Origin: Streptomyces sp. NBC_01306
GTDB taxonomy: Bacteria; Actinomycetota; Actinomycetes; Streptomycetales; Streptomycetaceae
Direction: 5' to 3'
DNA length: 64,000 nucleotides
Assembly (NCBI RefSeq): GCF_026340465.1
Contig: NZ_JAPEPC010000001.1
Span: forward strand, 3,250,001-3,314,000
Part shown: positions 35,571 through 46,192 of the stretch, piece by piece
Layout: the number at the start of each line of letters is the position of its first letter
Numbering within the stretch: position 1 is the first letter of the stretch
Notes under the pieces: generated by a model
What the model was told of the DNA's origin: nothing
Database searches by the model: none
What the model saw: the letters and a program-made list of their open reading frames with translations, nothing else
Position numbers and translations under genes: made by a program

Positions 35571-35756
35571 CGTTCACGCGACCGTTCACGCCACCCTCGC
35601 CTGCGCACACCACCACGGACCGCTCACAGCGCACACGCGCAGCGCGAAACCGCAGGTCAAACGATCACGGAAGCGTCCACGCCGTACACGCGCCCCACCG
35701 TTCACGCGCGGGCCCCTCTTTAGAAGGGGGCCCGCGTGAACGCCCCTGCGTGAACA
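35571..35756. repeat. Iteron-like array and hairpin, candidate replication origin
   Basis: Direct copies of CGTTCACGC or one-mismatch variants at 35571, 35583, 35674, 35683 and 35699; inverted copies at 35734 and 35748. The 35699 and 35734 copies form the outer arms of a near-perfect ~20-bp hairpin (35699-35742). It lies between the helicase and SpdB-like genes. Confidence 0.7.
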
Positions 35757-35797
35757 CCCTTTCCCTCCACCACTCCCTGCACAGAAAGGCCCCCCGT

Positions 35798-37165
35798 ATG
35801 CCCCCTGCCGACACCCCGCACTTCACCGCTGACGGCACCGCCACGCCGCTTCTGCCGCCTTGGGCCGCCTCCCCCGCACTGACGGCAGTGCTGCTCGCAG
35901 TCATCGTGCTCCTCGCCCTGTTCGCCGCATGGATGATCCGCCAGCAGCGCCGGCAGCCGACCGGCGCCAACCAGTGGCGCGCAACCACCGCTGTGCAGGT
36001 CGCCGCCGTGGCCGCGGTCGGCTGCACCGCCTACAGCGCAGACACCAGCTGGCGATTCGCCGGCGACTACCTCGCCATGACCAGCTCCGTCGAACGCACC
36101 TTCATGTTCGCCATCGCCGAACTGGCGCTGTTCTCCACCGCCCTGATGGCACGGCAGAACCTCAACGGGCCCGCGCGGGCACCGGGCCTGCCCGGCGTCC
36201 TGGTCTGGGTGATCACCGCAGTACAGCTCATCCCCCCATACGCCGAATTCGGGCCGGTCGGCGGCACCGTCCGGGCGCTGATCGGCCCGGTCATGGCCGC
36301 GATGCTGTGGCACCTGGCCATGGGCATCGAACTGCGTCACCACACTCCGGACGCCGCCTCCCGCAGCCTGGCCGCCGTCCTCGCCCGACAAGCCCGCGAA
36401 CACCTCCTGGCCCGGTTGAGCATCGCCGACCAGGACGCGGACGCCGCCCGGATCATCCGCGAACGCGCCCTAAGCGATGCCGTCACCCTGATCCTGCGAG
36501 CCGAGGCCATACCCGACAAGAAGCGCGGCAAGCGACGAGCGCGGCGCCTGTCGAAGCGTCTGCACGAGGCCATGGAGCGGGCCGACATCGACAGCGATCC
36601 TCTCCAGGACGATCTGCTGCTGCGCAAGATCGCCACCCGCAAACAGGCCCTCGGCCTCGCCTCCATCCCCCTGCCCCCGCGCTGGCACACCCCGGCCTCC
36701 TATACCGCCAGCAGCTCCGGGCAGAACCGCCCGCCCGCCTCGCCTTCGAAACGGACGAAGGCGAAAGGCACGAAGCGAGCGTCGGATGCGGGCAGCGAGG
36801 TCGCGCACCGGGCGGCTCGCCCGCAATCCGCCCGCCCGGAACCTGACGGCCGCACCGGCCCGCGCCCTGAGCCGTCGGAGCCCTTCACCGTGCCGGAGCA
36901 GATTGCGGGCGACGGAACCGTCATAGAGCCGGGCAGTGCTGCGGACACGAATTCGAAGCGACCGGGCCGTAAGCCCGATGCATCGTTGGACGCCCTCATC
37001 GGCTACGCCCGCCGCATCCACCAGGAAACCGGGCGCCTCTCCCGCGATCTGCTCGAAGAGACCGTACGCGCCGACAGCTACAGCATCGCCAGCGACCGCG
37101 CCGGCCAAGCCGTCCGCACCGTCAAGGCCGAGCTGAAGACCGCTCGCGCCAGCCACCCCCACTGA
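35798..37165 (+). CDS. SpdB-like/DUF2637 membrane protein with C-terminal HTH-like region
   Basis: 455 aa from ATG 35798. Five predicted helices lie in the first ~180 residues (~26-46, 63-82, 101-120, 131-150, 157-177). The last of them, LWHLAMGIELRHH, is typical of Streptomyces plasmid spread (Spd) and DUF2637 proteins. A basic charged region (KKRGKRRARRLSKRLHEAMERADIDSD) and a disordered linker follow. The final ~70 residues (PGRKPDASLDALIGYARRIHQETGRLSRDLLEETVR) look like a small DNA-binding or replication-associated domain. Spd proteins help intramycelial spread of conjugative elements; membrane topology and context support that role. Confidence 0.7.
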   Translation: MPPADTPHFTADGTATPLLPPWAASPALTAVLLAVIVLLALFAAWMIRQQRRQPTGANQWRATTAVQVAAVAAVGCTAYSADTSWRFAGDYLAMTSSVERTFMFAIAELALFSTALMARQNLNGPARAPGLPGVLVWVITAVQLIPPYAEFGPVGGTVRALIGPVMAAMLWHLAMGIELRHHTPDAASRSLAAVLARQAREHLLARLSIADQDADAARIIRERALSDAVTLILRAEAIPDKKRGKRRARRLSKRLHEAMERADIDSDPLQDDLLLRKIATRKQALGLASIPLPPRWHTPASYTASSSGQNRPPASPSKRTKAKGTKRASDAGSEVAHRAARPQSARPEPDGRTGPRPEPSEPFTVPEQIAGDGTVIEPGSAADTNSKRPGRKPDASLDALIGYARRIHQETGRLSRDLLEETVRADSYSIASDRAGQAVRTVKAELKTARASHPH

Positions 37166-37227
37166 GGCAGCCCGCACCGGCCAGTGCCGCCTCACACCAC
37201 GTCCACGCCACCCGCCACGGAGAACAC

Positions 37228-37886
37228 ATGCACGTCCCAGACCGCACAGCCCCCAGCCTCACTAGTGATGCCGGAGAGACGATGCCCGCCACAGGAGGAG
37301 CAAGGTATCCCGCTGGACCGTCCGCAGGCCGACCCCGCGAGGGAGCCTCCGCCCCGGGGGTGGCGGAGGCGGACGGGCACCAGGGGGCGCCCGAGGAGGA
37401 ACAGCCCGCCGACGCTGACACCACCACTGCGATGCCGTTGTCGCGTGCCGCCGACGAAGCTGCCCTGCACCGCGTCGCTCGTCGCCGCAAGCCAGACCCC
37501 AACGGCCAGCGCAAGAAGCGCGTCGACGCCCGCTACAGCGTCGAAGAAAAGGCCGAAATCCTCGCCAAGGCCAGGTCTCTGAACGTCAGTGGCGCCCACT
37601 ACGTCGCCATCGTTGCCCTGGCTCACGTCCACGGTGACTTCACCCTCTCCGGCCAGCGCACCGAGCTCGACGACTACATCGACGAGCTCAACGCACTGCG
37701 CCAGCAGGTCGCCGCCATCGGCCGCAACGTCAACCAGATCGCCAAGAGGCTCAACTCCGGAGACCATCCACACCCTGGGGACAACGCCCTGCTGGCCCAG
37801 ACCGACCGCACCCTGGCTTCGGTCGGCACAGCGATTGGCCACATCTCAGAAGCCGCGAACCGGGCCGTTGGCAAGAGGGCGGGCCG

Positions 37887-37890
<4 letters not shown>
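37228..37890 (+). CDS. mobC: MobC-type relaxosome accessory protein
   Basis: 220 aa from ATG 37228 with GGAG upstream; an ATG at 37282 is an alternative. The N-terminal ~85 residues are disordered. The conserved part begins DARYSVEEKAEILAKARSLNVSG and contains the MobC signature ELDDYIDELNALRQQVAAIGRNVNQIAKRLNSG. MobC binds and opens oriT so that the relaxase can nick. It overlaps the relaxase start by 4 bp (ATGA). Confidence 0.85.
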
Positions 37891-39611
<1,721 letters not shown>

Positions 39612-40344
39612 TCAGGGCCACGCGGCCAGCGCGGACGTGAGTCTTTACCAGTACTCCTCCAGCAGGAGTGGCGGCCCCGGTCGTCGTTCCATTTTCACGG
39701 CTCTGTGACCAGGCAGAACGCAGGTCGTGGGCCGACGCCGACCAGATGGAGCCGCGCGTGTTGGCGGCAACTCCTGCGACCCCGAGTTCAGGCGACCATG
39801 TCCAGGCCAAACTCGCCGTGTCCGGCGCGGTGTACGGGCAGACCTCCGGCGACTCCCTGAAGACCCCCGCCGCGCTCAGACGCCGCTTCCCGAAGCCGGG
39901 CGGGTGCGTCAACGACGCGGCCCGCGGGTGAGGAGGGTCGGCTGGGGCAAGCCTGGCTGAGCCGCGTCTGCCCACCCAAGGCGGGCGCGGTCGACGGCGC
40001 CGAGGAGGCGGGCCTGCCGCAGGACGGTCCCGCCAGCTCGTTTAACGGTCGGTGAGCAGTCCCGGGTCGCGTGCGAGCAGACGGCCTGTACGCGGTCGGC
40101 GCAGCCGGCGCGGGTGAGGAGGCTCCCCCCGGCCAACGTCGGCATGAGGGGAATGACGGTCCCGCCTGGCGGTGGCACACACCCGTGGGCGACCATCCTC
40201 CTCCACGTTTTCGCAGGTCATTGGGTATGTGGCAGGGGCTCATCCCAGTCAGGTATTGCACCAGGAATGGTTTAGGAACGCCCCCCGGCACGATGCGTGC
40301 TGTCCCGAAGACTTCCGGGGCGACACAAAGGATTGGGGCGGGAC
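39612..40344. other. Gap between relaxase and cluster regulator genes
   Basis: About 730 bp. Short open frames on both strands (for example 39668-39931 plus) show no recognisable family and may be decayed genes. I saw no copy of the tRNA-Gly 3' end here, so this is not an obvious right end of the element. Confidence 0.4.
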
Positions 40345-40494
40345 ATGCGGCACAAGCTGACTGGACTGATTGGGATCTTCAGCGCTCTGCTCGTCATCGG
40401 CGTCGGTGCGATCGAGGGACAACACCAGGGCGACAAACCTGCGGGACTCCACGTGGTCGCGGAGGACAAAGGCCCGACGGCCATCGAGCCGTGA
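40345..40494 (+). CDS. Small membrane/secreted peptide, 49 aa
   Basis: 49 residues, ATG 40345 with GGGGCGGG upstream. It reads MRHKLTGLIGIFSALLVIGVGAIEG and then a polar tail ending TAIEP. The N-terminal hydrophobic helix resembles a signal anchor. It lies just upstream of the XRE-NTPase regulator, 102 bp before its start. Function unknown; it is below usual length cut-offs. Confidence 0.55.
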   Translation: MRHKLTGLIGIFSALLVIGVGAIEGQHQGDKPAGLHVVAEDKGPTAIEP

Positions 40495-40596
40495 TCCGGG
40501 CGCCGCGGATGCCCGGGGATCCACCGGATCACTCCGGGAGGGGGCGCCCTGGGAACGGAGTCAGTGGCGGGATGGACCCAGGAAACGGAGAGACCG

Positions 40597-41991
40597 ATGA
40601 ACACCGACGTCTGGACGCCGGGGCTCGGAGCGATGCTGCGGAACGCTCGCAGGAGGGCCCGGCTCACCCAGGAGCAGCTTGCTGGCCTGTCCACGGTCAG
40701 TGTGCGGGCCATCCGCGACCTTGAGCAGGAACGTGTGACCCGCCCCCGTAAGGAGACCTTGGCGCTGCTCGCCGATGCCATGCGTCTGGACAGCACGCAG
40801 CGCGCGACACTCGAACTGGCCGTCGACGGTGTCGCCGGGGAGTCCTTGCTCGGCAACGTGTACGGTGCGGACGTCGCTCCGCCGCCGACCGCCCTGCACC
40901 CGCTGGCCGGCCGCCGCAGTGAACTGCACACCCTGCTGACTCTGCTGGGCACCGAGAAGGAACGGCTGCTGACCGTTGTCGGGGTACCGGGCGTCGGTAA
41001 GTCTCGGCTCGTGCAGGAGGCAGCGGCCGTCATCCACGACCGGGACCGCACCCCCGTACTGTGGGTGGCCGACGACCGGCTGTCGGCCACCAGCGCCGCC
41101 CGGGTCGTGGTGCCGAGGCCAACCAGGCCGCAGGCCACCCTCGTGCGCTGGGTGCGCTCCGCCTTGGCCCAGCGACCGGGTCCGGGTCCGGGTCCGGGTC
41201 CGGGTCCGGGTCCGGACGATGGAAGCCACGAGGAACTGGTCTCCGTCATCCGGGACCGGCCCACCCTCCTCGTGTTGGACGGACATGAGGACTCGGCGGC
41301 CACCGCACCGGCCCTGCTCGGCCTGCTGCGCTCCTGCCCGCGGCTGGTGGTGCTGGTCACCGCTCGGTCTCCGAGCGCCGTGCCCGGCAGCCGACTCTTC
41401 CCACTGGCCCCGCTGCCGGTGACCGACCCGAAAGACGAGTCGGCACTCGGCCTCATGCTCCTTCACGCCAGCCACATGCGTCCCGACCTGGCGCCGGACG
41501 ACGATCTCGTGCAGACATTGGCAGAGATCTGCTACACGCTGGACGGACTGCCGGGAGCGCTGGAGGCGGCTGCTTCCTGGCTGCTGCTGTACTCGCCCGA
41601 ACAGTTGCTGCGCGTCGCGCGGGAGGATCCGCTCGCACTCGTTGACCCGCCCGCCTCCGCGCCCGCCGGTGACGATTCCTGCCTGTCGGCGGCGCTAAGG
41701 GACGCGGTCCGTGACCTGCCGGCGCGGCTGTTGCCGCTGCTGGAGACGGTCGCCGCTCTGCCGCGGCCGTGGACTACGGACGAGGTGTCGGCACCGCTGG
41801 ACGCCCGGCCGCCGAGCGTTCACGACCTGCACGCCCTGCTGCTCCGCGGCCTGATCCGACAGGTGCCCGGCGCTCCCGGGCAGCCCAAGTTCTGCGTGCT
41901 GAACGTCGTGCGCCGACTCGCCGGGAGTACCCCGATCCCGCGCGTCTCGCGGCGGCAGCCACCTCCAATTCTCGACATCCAGGCGGCTTGA
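40597..41991 (+). CDS. XRE-family regulator with NB-ARC-like ATPase region
   Basis: 464 aa from ATG 40597 (MNTDVWTPG) with GGAGAG upstream. The HTH is at residues ~8-65 (LGAMLRNARRRARLTQEQLAGLSTVSVRAIRDLEQERVTRPRKETLALLADAMRL). A P-loop NTPase follows: LLTVVGVPGVGKSRLVQEAA (~residue 130), Walker-B-like TLLVLDGHED, and YTLDGLPGALEAAASWLLLYS as in AfsR-type activators. A Pro-Gly repeat (six CCGGGT units, 41176-41211) splits the ATPase domain. There is no TPR tail, so the protein is short for its class. It is upstream of the aldolase operon on the same strand and is a candidate pathway regulator. Confidence 0.8.
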   Translation: MNTDVWTPGLGAMLRNARRRARLTQEQLAGLSTVSVRAIRDLEQERVTRPRKETLALLADAMRLDSTQRATLELAVDGVAGESLLGNVYGADVAPPPTALHPLAGRRSELHTLLTLLGTEKERLLTVVGVPGVGKSRLVQEAAAVIHDRDRTPVLWVADDRLSATSAARVVVPRPTRPQATLVRWVRSALAQRPGPGPGPGPGPGPDDGSHEELVSVIRDRPTLLVLDGHEDSAATAPALLGLLRSCPRLVVLVTARSPSAVPGSRLFPLAPLPVTDPKDESALGLMLLHASHMRPDLAPDDDLVQTLAEICYTLDGLPGALEAAASWLLLYSPEQLLRVAREDPLALVDPPASAPAGDDSCLSAALRDAVRDLPARLLPLLETVAALPRPWTTDEVSAPLDARPPSVHDLHALLLRGLIRQVPGAPGQPKFCVLNVVRRLAGSTPIPRVSRRQPPPILDIQAA

Positions 41992-42120
41992 GACATCCGA
42001 CGGCTCTTGATGAGAGTCGACGCGACCGTCCCAGCACGTCTGCATCCGACCAAGTCGGCCGCTCCCGAGCGCCATGATCATGCCAATCACCAGACGCAAC
42101 CTAGGATTTGCGAGGAAGCC

Positions 42121-43155
42121 ATGACCACCTTTCAGCGCGGCATCCCTGAACTACCGTTCCGTACCCCCGTCGAGATTCTCGACTGCACCCTTCGCGACGG
42201 CAGCTACTCCGTGGACTTCCAATTCAGTGAGGAGGTCATCACGAATGTGCTGTCCGGGCTGGAGAAATCGGGCGTCCAATATGTCGAACTGGGACATGGG
42301 CTCGGTCTGAATGCCGGCACCGCGCTCAACAAGCCGGCGCTGGTGTCCGACGAGAGCTGCTTCGAGATCGCTGCGTCCACCCTTCGCGAAGCCTGGTGGG
42401 GGATGTTCTGTATCCCGGGCATCGCCCGTACCGAGCATCTGCGGCAGGCCGCTGCCGCGGGCATGCAGTTCGTGCGGGTCGGCGTCGACATCACGGACGT
42501 GGCTCCGGCACAGGAGTTCATCGAACTGGCCCGCGAACTCGGTCTCATCGCGTTCGCCAACCTGATGAAGACCAACGTGCTGGACACCGACGGAGTGGCT
42601 GCCGCCGTCGCGCAGTGTGCGGACTTCGGAGCCTGCGGTGTCTATCTCGTGGACTCCGTCGGCGGCTTCCTGCCGACGGAAGTCGAGACCCTGTTCCGTC
42701 GCGTCACAGGAACCGTTGACGTGCCATTGGGCTTTCACGGCCACGACAACCTCGGCCTGGCCAATGCCAACGCCAACGCCGCGATGGAAGGGGGCGCGCA
42801 TTTCGTTGACACCACTCTGGACGGCATCGGTCGCGGTGCCGGCAACGCCAACACCGAGGTCTTCGCGGCGATCCTGCACAGCCGCGGGTCAGGCTGCTAT
42901 GACTACCGGGCCCTCGGCCAGCTGAGCGAGACCAGGGTGCGCCCCCTGGCCCGGCTGCACGACGATCGCATCTACCAACTGGTGGGTGCTCTGACCCAGA
43001 CGCACTCGAGCTTCTTCCCGCTGATCACACGGTGCGCCGAGTCCATGGACATCGACGTGTTCGAGCTGATGGAGGCAGTCGCCGACATCAACCGGGTCAA
43101 CCCGACGGAGGAACTCGTCATGCGGGCCGCGAGCGATCTCGCCTGCGCAGCATGA
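42121..43155 (+). CDS. HMGL-family aldolase (4-hydroxy-2-oxovalerate aldolase-like)
   Basis: 344 aa from ATG 42121 with GAGGAAG upstream. It is a TIM-barrel DRE-metallolyase-like enzyme: EILDCTLRDGSYSVDFQF near the N-terminus supplies the metal and general-base residues, VELGHGLGLN follows, GFHGHDNLGLANANA carries the two metal-binding His, and DTTLDGIGRGAGNANTE comes later. The 4-hydroxy-2-oxovalerate aldolase family splits or forms 4-hydroxy-2-oxo acids from pyruvate and an aldehyde. No acetaldehyde dehydrogenase partner is present and the gene leads an NRPS-associated operon, so it more likely makes an unusual oxo-acid precursor (inference). The stop overlaps the next start by 4 bp. Confidence 0.8.
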   Translation: MTTFQRGIPELPFRTPVEILDCTLRDGSYSVDFQFSEEVITNVLSGLEKSGVQYVELGHGLGLNAGTALNKPALVSDESCFEIAASTLREAWWGMFCIPGIARTEHLRQAAAAGMQFVRVGVDITDVAPAQEFIELARELGLIAFANLMKTNVLDTDGVAAAVAQCADFGACGVYLVDSVGGFLPTEVETLFRRVTGTVDVPLGFHGHDNLGLANANANAAMEGGAHFVDTTLDGIGRGAGNANTEVFAAILHSRGSGCYDYRALGQLSETRVRPLARLHDDRIYQLVGALTQTHSSFFPLITRCAESMDIDVFELMEAVADINRVNPTEELVMRAASDLACAA

Positions 43156-44846
43156 CCGCCCCGTACGGCCACCGGCCGCCTTCTTCGCCTCACCTCGACC
43201 GTCGAAAGGACTCGGCAGGCATGGACACGCTGGCGGCCTCCCCGGCCGACCTGACCGACACTCTCCTGGCAGTGCTCCGCGAGGCGCTGGCCGTCCCTGA
43301 CATCGATCTCGACAGCGGCTTCTACGCACTCGGCGGGGACTCGCTGACCGCGGTGAAGGTGGTCGGGGCGGCTCGCGCGCGGGGGATCCCCCTGACGCTC
43401 AGGGACCTGATGGTCCACCAGACGCCGCGAGCCATTCTCGGGTCTTCTAGTCTGCGGGCGGTGCCGACCGCCACTGCCGAGGCGGACCTCGCCGCCGCCC
43501 TACCGCCGTTGACCGCGCAGGATCTCGCCCTGGTGCCGGAGGGTGTGCAGGAGTTGCTGCCTGCGTCCGCGTTGCAGACCGGAATGCTCTACCTGTGCCA
43601 GACCAGCGGCGACCCGCGGCTTTACCACACGCTGGAAGGCTGGGAGGTCTGCGCCCCGTTCGACGAGGACGTCTTCCGAGGTGCGGTCGCCGCCCTAGGC
43701 CGCAGGTACGCCGCTCTGCGCACCTCCTTCGACCTCGGGAACTTCTCCGCCCCGGCACAACTGATATGGGAGGAGGCCGACATCACAGTGACCGTCGACC
43801 GTGCCCGGACACCTGTCCAGGCACGGGAACTGGTCGACGACTGGTGCGAGAACCGGGCGGGCCTCCCGTTCGACTGGATGATTGCCCCGCTGTTGCGCTG
43901 CCACGTGGTGACTGAGCCGGATTCCTTCCATGTGGTCCTCGCCTGCCACCACGCCGTCCTCGACGGATGGAGCCTCAGTCGTCTGACCGTCGACCTGATG
44001 GTCCTGTACTGGGCGGCCTCGGCCGGCCGGGAGGCCCGTCTACCCGCGGTCTCCCGACAGCCCCAGCGGGACTTCCTCATCAACGAATACGTGGCCGCCT
44101 CGTCCTCCGGTGCCGCCGCCCACTGGCTTGCACAGGTCGAGGACGCCGTCCCGCTATTCGATGGCCCCAGGCCCGGCACGGTCGCCAACGTGGAAGGGAG
44201 GCACGTCCTGGCGCTGGGGTCAGCGCTGGTGACAGCGATGCGCTCGACTGCCCGGATACTCAGTGTCTCCGTCAAGGCCATCGCGCTGGCTGCCCATGCC
44301 CGTGCACTGGGTACCTGGTCCGGACGGGAGCGGGACATCGTGACCGGAGTAGTCTTCCCCACCCGCCCCGAGACCGCAGGCGCGGATCTGGCCGTCGGCC
44401 TTTTCCTCAACACCCTGCCGGTACGCTTCACCACCGTCGACGACACCTGGACCGGCCTCGCCAGAGCCGCCGCCGCGGCCGAGCAGGAGGGCGCCCAACA
44501 CGCGGCCTACCCACAGGCCCTGCTGGTGGAACAACTCGGACGTCCTGCCTTCGACGTCTCCTTCAACTTCATGGACTTCCGCGCCTACGAGGAACTCGAC
44601 CGGGCGGACTCCGCCCGCGGACGAGGCCGGTGGGTGAAGGGCAAGCTGAGCTTCCCGTTCTGCGTCAACGTCGACATCACCGGCGAGGAGGGGCAAATCC
44701 GTGTCTCCCACGACGCCTCGCTGGTCCCGTCGGAGGCCGTCCGGCGGTACGCGGACCTGCTGCGTCAGGCCCTTACCAGCCTGGTCGCCCACCCCGTCAG
44801 TCCTGCGGCCGAGTACCTGCGGACCATCTCGGAGGCCGCCCGATGA
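43152..44846 (+). CDS. Stand-alone NRPS protein: carrier protein plus condensation domain
   Basis: 564 aa from ATG 43152, coupled to the aldolase gene by ATGA; ATG 43221 (MDTLAASP) with GAAAGGA upstream is an alternative. Residues ~35-100 form a carrier protein with the phosphopantetheine site in FYALGGDSLTAVK. A condensation domain follows, with LLPASALQTGMLY, the HHxxxDG site as ACHHAVLDGWSLSRL, and GLFLNTLPVRF. There is no adenylation domain, so the carrier must be loaded by another protein, possibly the free A domain at 47765-49255. The PCP-C order means the peptide on this carrier could be passed to, or joined with, a donor by its own C domain. Confidence 0.85.
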   Translation: MTAPYGHRPPSSPHLDRRKDSAGMDTLAASPADLTDTLLAVLREALAVPDIDLDSGFYALGGDSLTAVKVVGAARARGIPLTLRDLMVHQTPRAILGSSSLRAVPTATAEADLAAALPPLTAQDLALVPEGVQELLPASALQTGMLYLCQTSGDPRLYHTLEGWEVCAPFDEDVFRGAVAALGRRYAALRTSFDLGNFSAPAQLIWEEADITVTVDRARTPVQARELVDDWCENRAGLPFDWMIAPLLRCHVVTEPDSFHVVLACHHAVLDGWSLSRLTVDLMVLYWAASAGREARLPAVSRQPQRDFLINEYVAASSSGAAAHWLAQVEDAVPLFDGPRPGTVANVEGRHVLALGSALVTAMRSTARILSVSVKAIALAAHARALGTWSGRERDIVTGVVFPTRPETAGADLAVGLFLNTLPVRFTTVDDTWTGLARAAAAAEQEGAQHAAYPQALLVEQLGRPAFDVSFNFMDFRAYEELDRADSARGRGRWVKGKLSFPFCVNVDITGEEGQIRVSHDASLVPSEAVRRYADLLRQALTSLVAHPVSPAAEYLRTISEAAR

Positions 44847-46129
44847 CCCGACAGCGTCCGGTGTTCGCCGTGCTCTACGACCTCGGCGCGGTCCCGGCCG
44901 GCGAGATTGGTGGCGGCCTCGCCGACCTCGGCGACGTGGTCTTCCTCGTGCCCCGGGACTCCGCGCACGTGGCGCAACTGCGGCCCGTCATGGAGATGCT
45001 CGGCGACGTGCGCACCCTCACCGGGGACACCGCCGCCGACGTACGTCTGCTGCGGGAGATATCACCTGACGCGGTGCTGAACTTCTGTGAGCACCTGGTC
45101 CGGCAGGCCGCCGAATTCGCCGCCGCTCTGGGCCTGCCCGGAAACTCCCCTCACACAGCACGTTTGTTCACCGACAAGGCCCTGCAGCGCCGCACATTGT
45201 GGGAGAAGGGCGTGGAGAAGACCATCGCTCACCCGCTGGAAACCCTCAGCGACTGGGATGCTGCGCTGGCGGCGGTCGGCCTGCCCGCTGTGGTCAAGCC
45301 CGTCGCCGGGGCGCTCAGCCGCCAGGTGCACGCGCTGCGCGACAAGGAAGAGGCAGCCGCCGCGCATACACGGCTGGCCGCCCTGGAGGCCGAGGGTGAA
45401 TGGGTCCCATTCGTCGTCGAGGAGTATCTGGAGGGCCGCCCCTGTGCGCCCTTCGGTGACTTCGTGTCCGTGGAGAGCCTGTGCCTGCCCACCGGCATCA
45501 CCCACCTGGCGGTGACCGGGAAGACGCCGGTCATGCCGCCGTTCCGCAGCACGGGCCGGATCTGGCCCAGCCCGCTGCCGCAGGATGAGGAGCGTGAGGT
45601 CGCCGACCTGGTCACCCGTGCTCTGGAGGCCATCGGCGCCGAGCGCGGATTCGCCCACACTGAGGTGAAGCTGACCCCCGACGGACCTCGTATCATCGAA
45701 CTCAACGGCAGACTCTCTGGATTCGTGAACATGATGTCGCGTGAGTCCTGCGACCTGGACCTCGTGCGCATCGGCGCTCTCGCGGCCCTCGGTGAACCTG
45801 TGGCCCTGGCGCCGTTCTCCTTCGGTGGTCGGGTGCACTTCCAGTACAACAACCTGGCTCCGCTGCGGTCATGCCGACTGGAGGCCGTCCACGGTGCCGA
45901 AGCGGTCCGAGCGCTTCCCGGGGTCACCACCTACCGCCCCTTCGCCCACCCCGGCGACGAACTGCCCGGCGGCACCATGACCTCGTTCCTCGACGCGGTA
46001 TCGGGGGTGTGTGACAGCCACGATGCCGTGGTGCGCACCATCGAGACGGTCCGCTCGGCGCTCACCTTCGACCTGCGCTTCGACGACGGCACCCGCGGGG
46101 TCAACGGCATGGAACTGTCCCACTACTGA
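44843..46129 (+). CDS. ATP-grasp carboxylate-amine ligase
   Basis: 428 aa, ATG 44843, ATGA overlap with the PCP-C gene. ATP-grasp features: TARLFTDKALQRRTLWEKGV, GLPAVVKPVAGALSRQVHAL (ATP-binding Lys), FVVEEYLEGRP, and the metal/ATP-binding HTEVKLTPDGPRIIELNGRLSGFVNM. It resembles ligases that form amide bonds in dipeptides and peptide antibiotics through an acyl phosphate. In this operon it could join a building block to the NRPS product or make an unusual amide; the substrate cannot be deduced. Confidence 0.8.
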   Translation: MTRQRPVFAVLYDLGAVPAGEIGGGLADLGDVVFLVPRDSAHVAQLRPVMEMLGDVRTLTGDTAADVRLLREISPDAVLNFCEHLVRQAAEFAAALGLPGNSPHTARLFTDKALQRRTLWEKGVEKTIAHPLETLSDWDAALAAVGLPAVVKPVAGALSRQVHALRDKEEAAAAHTRLAALEAEGEWVPFVVEEYLEGRPCAPFGDFVSVESLCLPTGITHLAVTGKTPVMPPFRSTGRIWPSPLPQDEEREVADLVTRALEAIGAERGFAHTEVKLTPDGPRIIELNGRLSGFVNMMSRESCDLDLVRIGALAALGEPVALAPFSFGGRVHFQYNNLAPLRSCRLEAVHGAEAVRALPGVTTYRPFAHPGDELPGGTMTSFLDAVSGVCDSHDAVVRTIETVRSALTFDLRFDDGTRGVNGMELSHY

Positions 46130-46192
46130 CGATCCACCACCACCGACGGCCGGACGGGCCGTACCGGACCAGACAATGAAGGAGAGAGCATC

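Noticed and set aside
39668..39931. 87-aa plus-strand ORF after the relaxase gene
   Set aside because: No family recognised and no good start signal; may be a gene remnant, but cannot be supported.
39612..40344. Right end (att site) of the mobile element
   Set aside because: No copy of the tRNA-Gly 3' end could be found by eye in this stretch.
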